Source of the DNA: Chamaecrista fasciculata | Taxonomy: Eukaryota > Streptophyta > Magnoliopsida > Fabales > Fabaceae | NCBI GenBank assembly: GCA_003254925.1 | Contig: QANZ01026731.1 | Coordinates: forward strand, 1-64,000 | DNA: 64,000 bases | Reading direction: 5' to 3' | Shown: in pieces, positions 1 through 12,879 of the stretch | Numbering within the stretch: the first letter of the stretch is position 1 | Layout: every line of letters starts with the position of its first letter | Translations under genes and position numbers: made by a program | Notes under the pieces: model-generated | Told to the model about the DNA's origin: nothing | Databases searched by the model: none | Seen by the model: the letters and a program-made list of their open reading frames with translations, nothing else

Positions 1-1963
1 AATTTAGTTCCTTACTATATTTTCTTTTATTCGTCTTATACTATAAATTATAAAATGGGTTAGTCTATAATACAATTTGGACATTATATACAATTAGTGA
101 TGTGATCCCATACATAATTTTAATTGGTTAAAATTTGTTTTTTCTTATGGTTAAATTACTTAAAAATAAAAATTATACCACCTTACAATTTTATGTAATT
201 GTATACATACTCCAAGTTATATATTAGAATCTCTCATAAAAAATTTCAAAGAATTCTTCCGTAAGTCTTTTAAAAAGTAACTAACTAACTTCAAAGTATA
301 AATCAGTATGTTGATACTTTTGATTTATGTTTGAATTGAAAAGAATCAAATAAAGATAGTCAAGAAGGGAAGATAATAATATACACATATTGCTGCAACT
401 TCGTTTTCCTTTGTTGGTTTCAATTCAAAAGTAGCCTCCTAGCTAGCACGTCACTTTCTGCAGAGGAATTGATATAAAATGGTGAAAATCTGCGTGGTGG
501 ATTATTTGGTTTGTTATGATTGGTAAAGCAGATAATTTTGTGGTGTGATTTGATTTTGAAGAACAAGTCAGAGAGAAAGGATACGAAGGCCCACAAATAC
601 AAAGGGGAAGCAGGACCATCACCACCAACTGACGCTTTTTGTAAAATTGTTAAATTTTATAAAGGGGTCAAATTTTTAGGAGCTTTATCACCTTATGGTT
701 TGTCTCTTTTCATTTTGAGAGGCCATATCCATTATTTTTTTTTACTCTTATTTAATATGTGACCCCAAAACTTTATGTGAGTGAAGAAATTAAGCTTCTA
801 AGAGCGAACTCTTCAAATCATGACTCAATTTTGTTGTCACAAACTCACAATATGTTATGTCAAGTGGTTTTTGCCTTTTGTAAACATCAATTTTCCACAA
901 CTCTTCGTCTTCTTCTTCCTTACCATGATAGGCTTTGTTCTCCAAGAGGCCAGAAGGTCTTTTGGGCTTTTAGCCCAAAACATACATAATTTGTGAGCCC
1001 AGAGATGAAGCCCTCAGAAAACAATTTGGAAGAGTCCCCAAAACAGACAAAAGAAAGAGAGAGAAGGGGCATATAACTTGGACAAATGCTCATGTAAAGG
1101 AAGAAAAATGAACAAATGGAAGTTATCTCTTCTAACAAAGATATTTTATCATTCATATCTTTTTGGGTCTTAAACTCATTCATATCTTTGTTAGAAGAGA
1201 TTCTCATATTTATTACTCAACAGATCATCGAACACAATTAACTCCTATAAGAATACCTTTAGGAATTTTTTTTTAAAAAAAAAAACAGAAGAAAATGATG
1301 GTAGTTAAAACTTAAAACTTTCTACGAAAAAAAAACTTAAAACTAACTTTGGTCTAAATTATTTGGACTTGATTGTAAAAATTTCTTTTATGAGCAGCTC
1401 CTGGCCATGAGGCTGCAAATGGATTGCTGATTGAGGCCATCGTGTTGCTGATTTAGGGCTCCTACCCGTATCCTTAAAATTAATGGTGTAATGGGATGGG
1501 CCGCTAGAAGCCCAAATAGATATTGCCCTACACATCAAATTAATGTAGCTGTCCAGCGGAACAAGATTATAGTCCTAATTAAATTATAATATTAACATAG
1601 AAAAATAAATAAAAGTAAAAAAAAAAATCAACAATATTATAAATACAAGTTTTATAAATTAACATAAATTAATAAAAGATATCAGAAGATCCAAAGTTGA
1701 ACAAGGGAGCATTTGAAAAGACTGCAGAACACTACATATATATGACACCTTGTATGGAAGACATGTTATTAAAGAAAAAGGAGATAAAATCTATTCAATA
1801 AGGAAGCATACGTTTGAGAGATGCACCCAGGATAACACAAATGAATACAGAGGTCTCTTTATTGTGACAAGAGGCTACCATGAACATTAAGATACAAAAC
1901 ACCCTTGGCCCCCCTTATTTTTGGGGGTTATGAGTGTATAACTCTAAATTTATGGATGCATCA
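1..1963. other. Intergenic, no gene seen
   Basis: This AT-rich stretch holds only short open frames without codon structure or recognisable motifs. Its last part is the 3-prime flank of ACLA. The one clear structure is a 20-bp perfect inverted repeat at 1125-1201, listed separately. A short palindrome, GGGCTTTTAGCCC, lies near 965. Confidence 0.6.
1125..1201. repeat. Perfect 20-bp hairpin
   Basis: ATCTCTTCTAACAAAGATAT at 1125-1144 is repeated as its exact reverse complement at 1182-1201, with a 37-nt spacer. The pairing stops sharply at both ends. It could be a small foldback relic or a hairpin RNA source. The arms are too perfect and the loop too plain to call a microRNA from sequence alone. 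Confidence 0.7.
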
Positions 1964-4900
1964 TCAAGCAGCAGCAGTAATGCACTGGATTGCCTGTTGG
2001 CATATACCAGTCATTGTTTTTTCTGGGCCGTAAACCTGTCAAAGATGCCAATGAAAAGAAAAATATCAGCCAAGAGGAGGTTGTTTTGAAATATACTAAG
2101 TACTAACCCTACAAAGAAGAATGTGAGTTGTGTTGCATCCATAATTGTGTCTCTTAGATGCTGCAATTTTCACAGATTGTATTGTCTCATTTTCTTATAC
2201 TTTGTTGTCTCATATATGCAGGCCTGATTAGTTTTTGTACTGCTTGACTTGGTGCCTTTCTACAAATAATACTCATTTTCCAAAGGACAAATGATGATAC
2301 TAATGAAGCTTTTAGGGAATTTGTTTCATAACCTCAATAGGGATGCCGATTTCCTCTCCAAGTGCCCTCATTTTCGCTAGACCCCTCTGGTAGTTGGGAC
2401 CTCCTCTTCTCACGTAAATGTGCATCCTTGCTGCTTTTAGCTTGGCCTCCTGGTTAATTAGTAACATCTCAACAATCAATTAACTCTACTACAATTGAAA
2501 TTATATTTTAGATTTGAGCTAAGCTCTACAATGGTTTCAGTATGCTTACCTTCTCCTTCAATGCTCGAATTATGCCGCTAAACGTAGCAGCAACATCGGT
2601 GAAGTTTGCTATTCCTCCTCCAATCACAAGGGCTCTCTTTTGGCCATCAGGGTTTGCAGTTGCACACTGCAAAAGAAATTTGGATTATCATAGAGAGACA
2701 GACTGAAAAGTGAAAACCTATGGTATAGCTGCAAAGTCAGCATGTATTTCAAAGGTTCCCTTTGGATTCACCAAACAAGGAGTAACTGATCATCAAAACC
2801 AACAACGTTGAATCTCTAAATTCAGAGGTAGAACAAAATAATAAGATGGAAATAAGAAATTACTTACATCAATTACAACTCTGGCATACTGCAAGACCTC
2901 CTCTTCATTGGGTGCTCCACTATATTCTGCGTAGTTTCCAAGCTCAGATGCATATCCAAGATCTCCAACCTGTTATTGATAATTGTGTTCGTTCACTTAG
3001 TGCCATGTGAGACCAGAGACTAACTGAGTTTCATAGTAAACTTAAGAGAAACACACCGTATCAGCATAAATGACACTAGCACCTCCACCAGCCACCATTG
3101 TCCAAATTCGGCCTTCAGGGTTCAAAACAGTGAATTTCAGAGATGCACTTGTCTGCAAGCAATATATAAGTGAAGAAACAATGTCAGAGGCAAAAATCAT
3201 TGCACAAGGTCACTAAAAGCAATAGAATTATTGATGAGAAACTAAAATATTAGGTAAAAGATCTGCAGCATTTCTAACTACCCAAGATGAATATGTACTC
3301 TTTGAGGACTTTCACATTAGTATTTGATTGTGGAATTGTTATATAAGAGAGAATGAATTATGCTTCTTAACTCTTGTTAAGATATGAAACAAAAGGTTAT
3401 ACATATCATAGTTTGTTCACCTTTTCATCTAATCCGTGAATGAAACTCTCAGTGGAACTCATAACTCTCCCAAATGGCAACGGAAATTCAATGTTTCCCC
3501 ATCTGCCAAAAATAAGTATGTAAGAAAAGTTTTTATGGCACATAATGTTTATTAAATAAAATTGACTGTGACAATTGTCTAGATTCAGATGGTGAATTGG
3601 AGTTAATCAACTACTTTAAAATAAGTAATTTTGTTAAAAGGGGAAAGAAACTTACTTTTTGAAGTTCTTGAAAGCAGCAGTATCATCTAGCTCGCCTCTC
3701 ATATCCAAAGGGTAAGGCTTTCCGTTGACCAATGTAAAAGGATTCATCTCCAAGAAAGTGAAATCCAGGTCTGGTACACAAAGAAGAAGACAGTTAAAAT
3801 CCATATTCCAATGCCAGGTTAACATTTTCCACTCAAGTCCAACTAGTGGTAGGAAGAGATTTCTTCTATTTACCTTGAAACAGAGTGAAAATCGCCTTAA
3901 GAAATTCCTCAATCTCTCCCTTGATCTGAAAGCATGAACAAAGTACTTATAAATAATTGATTCCATTCACAAAATAACAAAATGTCAAGTTGACTGAATT
4001 CAATTTACCTCCAAGGGAAGGGTTGCAACAAGTGGGGCAATGATTTCTGGAGTAAGAGGCACTCCTGTTGGAACAAATACAGTCTTAACCTGAAATGTTT
4101 ACAAACCAATTTGCAACTTATGGAATTATGTTATGAGGGTAGATTAAATGAGCAGAACTTATACTGAGTAATAACTAATAAATATATAAGTTGAAAAATC
4201 AGTACTATTGTAGTACCTTATCCCAGTTCTCTTCGATTTCAATACCTCCACATTCTGAAAAGCTTATACTGTTGCCAAGTCTGTCTGAGACAATGTTGAG
4301 GTAGAACTCTTCATTGTGTGGGATGAAAGGCTCAACAATGAACGTTGTTATGGGTCCTTTGCATCCACTCATCTCAACCTAAGGATATGACCAAATCATG
4401 AAACACTTCAAAGAGTTTATAGAAGCTACAAAGATTAAAAAAAAATTTAAGGCCATGGGAGAAAGGTTAGCAGAAGAAAGGGGAAAAAACAAAAACACCT
4501 CTTTGCCAAGACGGTCTTTGACGAAAGAAGCAACTTGTGCCAAATCTAGATTCAAGGCAACCAAACCGCTTTTGCCTCGCTTTCCAAATAACATGTCAGG
4601 TTTCACAACCAATTTTGAAGATGAAAGCCATGGTTCCTTCTCCACTAGCTCATTAAAATCAGTGGACTCTGTAACCTAAGGCATTAATAAAACAGAACAT
4701 ATTCAAAATTCAAGTTTGATTTGATATGCTAACTACACTGTTTCATGAAATTTAGAATTATCCAGCGTTTTAAGCTTTATGGAATAACATAGCCAGAAGA
4801 GTAAAGAGTAGACTAATCAAATTTTCGAATGGAAGTGAACCTAGGGTATTTTTGTTGACAGAGTTCAAAACAGATATTTTCAGATATAAACATACACATA

Positions 4901-5025
4901 AAGTGCAAATTATAACAAACACGTACTTGTGCAGACTTAATAGAAAATTCATTGCCAGAGAGTCTCTTAAAATGCTGCTTCAACAATCTCTTGGAGTCGT
5001 ACTCTCTGATCTTCTTCCGCGCCAT
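1964..5025 (-). CDS. ACLA: ATP-citrate lyase subunit A (ACLA)
   Basis: This encodes the A subunit of the cytosolic plant ATP-citrate lyase, which with subunit B makes acetyl-CoA and oxaloacetate from citrate, CoA and ATP for wax, flavonoid and sterol synthesis. Twelve coding exons fit exactly: 5025-4927, 4675-4499, 4378-4217, 4089-4009, 3925-3874, 3770-3656, 3502-3421, 3152-3057, 2969-2868, 2666-2550, 2449-2333 and 2035-1964. They give 423 residues, the length I recall for Arabidopsis ACLA. Recognisable blocks are the N-terminus [16 protein letters not shown], the ATP-grasp segment [20 protein letters not shown], the metal/nucleotide segment [12 protein letters not shown], the glycine-rich [12 protein letters not shown], and the C-terminus with [17 protein letters not shown]. 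Introns after exons 2 and 11 start GTGTTT and GTTATG, which are weak donors. A 5-prime UTR intron (about 5241 to 5047) is likely. The catalytic histidine domain belongs to subunit B and is absent, as expected. Confidence 0.97.
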
Positions 5026-5352
5026 TTCTTCTTAATCTCTATATCACAAAAAAAAAAAAGAATTATATATACATCATTAAAGCCCATATACTGAATTTAG
5101 CTTCGGAGACCTCAGGATTCCAACCGAAATCTAAAAAACTCAAGATTCAGAAAGTTGAATGCAGCAAAGTGGAAAAGGAATAAACTGAATGAGCGAAATT
5201 AAAGGAAAATCTGAAAAAGGTGGCAAGAAAATATGATTTACCGTTAGAACTTATAAGTTAGAAGGAGAAATGGAAAATGTTGAGGAAGGTGAGGCAAACG
5301 GGTAGTTGGATCCAACCAACAGCTGAACAACGTGAGTGTTTGATGGCTCTAA

Positions 5353-5361
5353 TATTTTATA
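5353..5361 (-). promoter_or_regulatory. TATA box of ACLA
   Basis: The minus strand reads TATAAAATA about 330 bases upstream of the ACLA start codon. This leaves room for a 5-prime UTR with one intron. The assignment rests on the match and spacing only. Confidence 0.5.
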
Positions 5362-7913
5362 GCTCAAGCTTTTCATTTTTTTTGACCATGACGAAAATGG
5401 TTAGTTGGATTATTAATTAAGAGTTAAGACGATAATTAGTGGGAAAACTTTGGGTTAATTTGAAGAAGAATTAGAAAAAAATGCATTTAAATCTAGTCCT
5501 AACTGAAAGTGATGGCTAACGTGGCTTGATATTGTGGTGTATGAGATTCCAGTTTATTATATGAGACTCGTGCAAAATGAGGGGAGTCACATTACCATTA
5601 CAGAGTGAATGATTGACTTATTCCGTTGTTCTGTATATAAACTAGAAGACACATTTTCATAAAAAAAAAAATTGATTCAGTTAAATGAATTAATTAAAGT
5701 ATAACTCCGTTTACAGTTTCATCAAGTACATCTTTACTTTAACTACTACAAATTAATTAAATAATTGTCGTACATGATGCAAGCTCATTTGAAGTTGAAC
5801 AAATGTCACAATTTTTTGTCTTTTGGTCAAGTTATTCTCTGCTTTTGAAGTGCTTTAATGTCCATGCATTCTTCTTATTTCTATGACGGGTGAAAATATT
5901 TTCAGATATTACTTAAAACAAATCTCATTCATGAACAATTTTAGGAATATATAATTTTACAGACAAATATTCCTTTTCTAACATTTGAGTTAATTATTTT
6001 TTATCCCCTAAACCAATGCTCTTACTTCTTCTTCCTTGACCTTACGTTTGATGTGAATATATAATAGTGCGTGTCAAAGACATGGATTTAGAATTTTAGA
6101 TTTATATATAGTAATAATACAAGTGCAAATGATGTGCTCGCCAAACGCATGCACAATATTTTAACCAATTGCCAATCACGAGCACACTGTCTCCCAATTA
6201 CTAAATTGCAAGATGGAATTATATATTCTTTAGCATGCAGTCATATATGTGTGTATATATATTATATATATGTATCTGTGTGCTTGGGAACTACAAACAT
6301 TGTTGTTCATTGTCACAACTCACAACATAATTTGCCTGATTTATTTCACAAACAACCTTTCTTAATTAAAGTTCTACTCGAATTCAACTTTCACGCTTAT
6401 AATTAACTCTTTCTTTATTATTAGAAACTAATGAATTAACAACGATGGTGAGTTGGTGACTAATGAGTTTAGGTATATCCAGAGACCTAATAATTAATTT
6501 ATCCTAAATCTTCTCCTTGAAATTCTCTAATTTGCATGATTTACTTGTCTGCTTTACAAGCTTTGGATGAGTTGCAAATGGTTTAGTGCAGGAAGTATTC
6601 TTACCCATTTATTCGAAAGTTGATCTTAACTTTAGTTTTTCAGTAATGTAGATCTCATTTTTTTTGTTTTCGAGAATACATTTGAAAGTTTGATCTTAAC
6701 TTTCTTTAATTTTTTACCATAGGAAATAAAACCTCTGCAATTGAATGTTATTCAATATTCATTGACACTTAAATACTTTCTATTTGATGAATATTTGATG
6801 AATGTAAATCAAATCAAGTGTTTGAATTTCAAAATCATTATTTCTTGCATAATTTTTTAAAATTGTTTCATATAATTAACCATTAGCTCAACTGATCTTA
6901 ACTTATTATTATTATTATTATCTAGAACTCTCATATTAGATGATATATTTGAAAATTTGATCATAACTTTTTCTTTATTATTCCCCCCAAAAGAAAATAC
7001 ATTTTTATTGTAACTGAATTTCAAACTTTTAACATTTAGATTATCTTTATTGGATCCAGTTAAACTAGATCTAGTCTTTGAAATTTGATACTTTTAACAT
7101 ATATATAATTACCTGATTAACAAATCTTTCCATCTCACACGTAGTTAAAGACCAAAAAGAAAAACTTTAAATATATTTTTCTCAAATCTAGTATACTTTA
7201 TTAAGTTGTATCTTTTGTTTTTTTGATAGGGTTACTATAGGTCATCTTTTAATTAGATCCTCTCAAAATTAAGCAAGAGATGCCAACTTGCCAGGGCCAA
7301 CTTTATGTTCTTCACATATCAATCTTTTCATTTAATGGCCACCTTCATCATTCAAGGAATTTTTCTATTTTACTACCTAATCGAATCCAAATTTGAAGAT
7401 TAAAAAAAATCAACTTTTATATGTTGAGAAATGGAGACTATGATGCTTTGTTCATACCCTATCTATTAGCATCCGTTTGAATCCTCTTAAGTGAGATTTT
7501 TTTTCCATATATTTTGTGTACTTTAGTTTAGAGAGATGGAAAGAGATAAAGAGAGAAAATTTTATACATAAAATAATAGTGAACAAAACTCATACTTTTT
7601 CTCTTTTCCCCCTTCTTATCTTTCTTGAAACTACACAAAATGTACAAAAACACTCCACCATAGAAGATCTAAATCCATCCTTCAAGACAACTTTCTGTGA
7701 AATATAGAATACGCATCTCTATTTCCCAAACTGTTCATACAGAAAAAAAAAATGGTATGCTCCTGCTTCAGACATGCCTTTTTCTGTTTGTAGAAAGGGA
7801 AGAGAATGAGGTGATACTGATATTAGGAATAGGGATATCAAATTTGATCTTCAAAACTAAGAAAAAAAAATCCCTTTTGATAGGACTGTGTCCGTGTGAA
7901 ATGTATTACAGTA
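5362..7913. other. Intergenic, no gene seen
   Basis: AT-rich sequence between the ACLA promoter side and the 3-prime end of the membrane-protein gene. It has AT dinucleotide runs near 6250 and a TTA run near 6910. Open frames are short and lack coding signal. Confidence 0.6.
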
Positions 7914-10900
7914 TCATCGTACGAACTGAGAGGATCCTGGAAAAGATCTTGACAGCCACAAGTGCTTCAACCTCACTAACAATGCAAAGATGCCATAGCA
8001 TGGAATATGCAGTAGCCCCACTGCTAAGTACCTAAACGAAGCAAGTTCATTGTTGTTCAGAAACATTATTTAAAACCGTAAATTCATTTTCATTATAGAA
8101 TATATCATGCAAATATTCCACAATGGATTTTAGAAGATGATTATTATCATTTGAATCCAAACATTTAATAAAATCCATTGATAGAAATATAATCTTGTCT
8201 AGGGATAATTGAGAGTATGGTACTATGATTCTTATCCCCGGATCCATACATGATTAGTACCAAAATCAATTTTTTATCCCCAGACCTTTTGAATAGTCAA
8301 ATCTTCATACCCAAACTCAGATTCAGAGAAATTTTCAAATAAAATATTTTTTATTAATATAAAATCCAATTCATCAATTTTTTGGATCTATAACTACAAA
8401 AATAAAACAAATAAATCATAATTATGTATGTATTGTTAGATTACTTCAATATGTCTAAGATATATAACATTTTATCCATACACTTTTACATTTTATCAAC
8501 ACATAGGTTTAAACATATATTTTCATATGTGAAAAGAAATATTTACTATCACGGTAAGCTAACCCCTTACCCATTCCCATTCTCATTGAGTTTTGGACCA
8601 GGACCCGGACTCATATGGTAAAATTTCGAAGTGTCCATTGGTATAGGTATTTTAATAATCCCTAATCTTGTCATGGACTGCATTGATGGTGATTATATTG
8701 ATGATTAAGAGAGCTCACCAGATGGTCTTAGATTGAAGGGGTTTTAATCTTTTTGATCAATTGTTGGCAAGTAAATCGATAGAATATGCATCTATCAGGG
8801 ACCTATAATGGTAGCTTTTGTTTTCAGTTCCAATTTAAGTCCTTCAGTCTTCCCAGGTAAAACCAGAGGAAATTTTTATTTTTAGGCATGAAATACCATA
8901 TTTATGAAAGGTAAATAGACCAAACCAACTATAAATAAATGTGAAGTATGTCAGGCACACTTTTCAGTAGGATCCACCTTTGATGGGTTTATATGTCTCT
9001 TCATAACTTGGTTTAACTTTCTCGTTAGACTGGATCTACCTAGAAACTTCTCCATTTTCGGCAAGTTTTATTGACTTTATGTTTTAACTCAATGGGTGGA
9101 CAATCATTTCAATGATGAAGGTGAGAGAAACAGAATTAGGAGAGACATACCATAAGGGGGCATATGGTGATGACAAATCAAGGAAAGGATAAGGCCACCT
9201 GCAATGAAGGATAGCGAAATTATAAGCATAAGGACAACAATGTTGTTAATAAGGTATGTATAATAAAGCAAAGGAAGATGGGGTTTTTTACCAGAGAGGA
9301 ACACAAACATGAATGATCCATTGGAAAAGAACAAATATGCTTGTCCACAAGACAAAATATCCAAACCGGAAAATTGGAAATCTCTGCACATGTTAACAAG
9401 AAATAGTTGTAAATTTGGACTTAACAACCAACAAAGAAACTTAATCTGCGAGAAGCCAAACTCACCAAGCAGTTCAATGCCATGTCGCCAAGGAGGAAAA
9501 CAGCATTAACAGAGTGCATACAAACAATCAACTACAATTGAAAAGCGCAAAATTTTCAGGTCAAATGTGGAAACCGGAAACTAAGGGGTAGCATACCAGG
9601 CTAAACTATTTTATACGAGTAAAAATCAGCACATAAGATAAAATATTGCATTTAGAAAAAATAAAGGCCCATTACCCTTTCTTCACCTTGATTTTCTTCA
9701 TCATAATTAAGATATTGCATTTATAAAAAAAAAAAAATCCTACAGTTGATTAAATGGATTTCAAGTTGCAACATGGTAGACAGAAGCCGGAACCAATAAC
9801 ATCAATGCAAATACCAAAATTAATCTTTATTTTCCCATAAACATTGACCTTCTTATAAATATATATTACCATAAAACTTGCCCTTCTACCCAAAAACAGT
9901 AAACGATAGGCTAGGGACAATATTGAGCTTACGAAATCCAATCTGAAATCTTTGGCTGTCAGAAATGGATAAATAATTAGCCAGAATACACAGTCAGTGA
10001 GTCCTACAGCACCTGCACAAATCTGAACATTCCAAAGAAAAAGAAAAAGAAATTTCAATAGATTGCCCTGTGAGTTTGATTCAAAATACCCACACTCATT
10101 AGAAGCAGTTAATCACACAATGAAAACTATAATGGATTATCAAATATATTTGTTTTAAAAAATGCTTAGAAAGTGAGGAAGATGCCTTAGAAGACATCGT
10201 AGGAACACATAAGTAATTACCTTAACTTTCTCAAACAATAAGGTAAACGGCTTTCCAGGAAAGGATAATATAATTACTACTCCAATATAAGTATCTAGAA
10301 GAAATTTATATTGCTGAAAACTGAAGAAATTTGTCTTCAAGCTGTAAAACAAACATTATTACAGCAGAAACTATCATACTCAATTTAGTTATGTGCACCT
10401 AAATTGTTTAAATATGAAGTTTCTTCAATTAGTTTCCAGACTATTAACTGACGTCTTCAGTAACTAATGTTGGGATCAATTCCTCGGAGGCACGATGCGA
10501 AAGAAAACCAGCAATAGAAATTATGTTATTTGGAAACCCAGGTTTTATATTAGATACACAAACTTTTCCATGCCAACCATTGACAATCAAGAATACAATA
10601 CCCTAAAACACTTCCAATTCACATACCGTTCTCTGCCAAAACACTGCCCTTTTCAACATAAACCAATTTATTATATCAAATAATTATTTTTGTTAACAAA
10701 ATAGAGCTATATATTTTGACCAAAAAAGAAGGTTAAAAGAAGATGCTGTCAAAGATAGATTATGACTTAAGACATTGAATATGAAATATAAACATCTCGT
10801 ATAAAAATCAAGTGCAATAAAATGGTGTGAAAAAAGTACCTGAAAAATAATTTGAAAAATATAAACACATACACCAGCAGTTTCCCAGGCATGATGTTGC

Positions 10901-12438
10901 TGACGGGAATTCGAATTCTTCAGCAGGCTAGTCGTATCTACACTTCCCTCAAGTGTAGAAGCCACATAAGAATGTCGGTCTGCATCTAGGGCACAACTGG
11001 CCCCAGATTTATTGCTGTTGAAGAAACACCCATGTATGGACAAAAATGATCCAAGCTGCAAGAGAAATTGAAAGCATATGTCACTTGGCGAAGATAGGAA
11101 TCGGATACATAAAAAATAGTAATAATAATTGTCAGGTAGTTCCGATTGTTTTCGCTCAGGAGAATCTGAAGAATCTGTTTATTGTACTGAATATCTAACA
11201 ATCTAGGTAGTCCAAACTCCAAAACAAAAAGAGTGTTCTTTCAGTTTTATTTTGTGCATCTCTGATAAGCCTCTGCTGACGTATGCACGTAGGAAGAAGC
11301 CACGTCAGCAAGAAAAACCACATCAGCAAGAATACTTGCCTATGAGTGACTCAGATAAGAGTTTCCTTCTTTTTCTGAGCATTAAAGACATGATGTAGGG
11401 TGGTATGTCGTGGGCATGCCATTTTAGCCCTATCTCCACTTTCCTAGTTTTTAGGCATTTCCCTTTGTTGCACGTTTTTAGGCTTTGATTTCTGCTTTCA
11501 GTTTCTAGCTGGGTATTATAAATACCTTTAGGTTCTTTCTGTTATGTTCATGTTAAGATTTGAACTCAGTATTGTATTTGGGTTTAGTCCACTTACGGAC
11601 TCATTTAGTGGAGATTTCTTTGTTCAGATTCTTGCTTAGTTCTCTGCCACTATTCCTATTTTATATATTCTGCTCTTCCATACCTGGGTTCTCTATCAAT
11701 CTCCAAAACAATTTTAAGAAAAAATGAGAGAGTGAAAATGTAAAACGCTTACCCCAAAGTAAATAGCGACCAAAGAAAATGTCCACCTGTTTAACACAAG
11801 AAAGAACAAAGCTATCCAGTCAGCATAATTATAATCAGGAATCCAGGAGAAATAACCATGAAGGTAGTATTAGAAACCCTAATACATACCAACATATGAT
11901 AACAAGCAGATCAATTTCTAGCAAAGGCTCCCATTGTTGACATAATAACCATGTCTCAGTATAATATACAGTACTTATTGTCCAAAAATTCTAAAAATGG
12001 ATCTGAGAAGTACAAATTCCCACCATCCAAAAAAGAAACCCAAAAATTTCTATAACTTATTTTGTTTAGCTTGTCACTGAATAGGGGAATGTAAGACAAA
12101 TGTACAACTTACTGAGTATAGAAGTAAAAAATTCCACCTCCATTGACAACGGCATCAGCAATGATCAATGCCAAAAGCACAAGGAAAGCAATCAGTCGAA
12201 AAGCAAGCAGGCAAGCAGGATGAATTACTTTTAGACATGTCTTCCATGCTTCATCCTTATATAAAGATCCAGCTGCTTCTTGCTGATTCTCTCCTCTCTC
12301 ACGTCTTGATCTATTGAATCCTTCATACTTCCATATCAAGAACAATCCTAGTACGATAGAGGCCAAAACAAATAGTGCACAGAGGAAGAACCTCTGGTTC
12401 AACCAGTAACTTGGGTCAGTAGTATCTGAAGTCAACAT
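7914..12438 (-). CDS. Multi-pass membrane protein, plant rolling-stone-related family
   Basis: Eight coding exons fit: 12438-12113, 11786-11753, 11055-10840, 10022-9933, 9531-9466, 9383-9292, 9198-9151 and 8031-7914. They give a 329-residue protein. An N-terminal segment carries the [20 protein letters not shown] helix. Further hydrophobic segments lie around [75 protein letters not shown] and the last exon. The pattern CVFW...P, FLLGD, RFP..R.GYF and [17 protein letters not shown] is shared with uncharacterised Arabidopsis proteins such as At5g62960 and At1g10660, which I recall as related to animal rolling stone. The molecular function is unknown; it probably sits in an internal or plasma membrane. 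Intron 2 carries a solo LTR and intron 7 is about 1.1 kb. A 5-prime UTR intron (about 12753 to 12490) is likely. Confidence 0.93.
11263..11698 (+). mobile_element. Solo LTR inside intron 2 of the membrane-protein gene
   Basis: A 436-bp segment begins TGATA and ends TATCA, so its ends are a 5-bp inverted repeat of the TG...CA type. It is flanked by an identical 5-bp duplication, ATCTC, at 11258-11262 and 11699-11703. A TATA-like TATTATAAATACC lies near 11513, followed by a T-rich stretch as in the U3-R-U5 layout of a Copia-like LTR. No internal retroelement region is present, so this is a solo LTR. Its transcription direction is opposite to the host gene. The intact duplication suggests a fairly recent insertion. 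Confidence 0.85.
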
Positions 12439-12865
12439 GGTAGTCCTGTTTACTTACACTTGCTTCAGTAAATACTTGTTCCTGGGCCTGGCAAAAGATA
12501 TATGCAATCAGTTAAACCTAAGGGGTACTGCTTAATTGCTGCTATTAATTTAAGTAGAGACAAAAGATGGGGGAAAAAACAAAGAAAGAAAATGCCATAA
12601 GCAACAATTTTGGTATCTGAATTAGGAAGAACAGAGAATTAGGAAAACCCACATTAAAAAAAAAAAAAAAAGCAATCAAACACCAAGACCAGCCGATAAA
12701 ACTAAAAACGACGATTCCCAAAGAAAAGAAAGACAAAAAGTTGTAGCACTCACTGTTCACTGGAAAAACCCAGGGGTTAGAAGCCTCAATGGCAAAAGAA
12801 GATGCTTTGCTTCTTCCTGTTCAGTTGAGGACGAAGGCGAGGGTTGAGAAAACAGTGAAGAGAGA

Positions 12866-12874
12866 GTTTTATAA
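12866..12874 (-). promoter_or_regulatory. Probable TATA box of membrane-protein gene
   Basis: The minus strand reads TTTATAAAA about 430 bases upstream of the start codon. A likely UTR exon and a UTR intron (donor GTGAGT near 12753, acceptor TTTTGCCAG near 12490) lie between. The call is inferred from position and sequence. Confidence 0.45.
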
Positions 12875-12879
12875 ACGCC

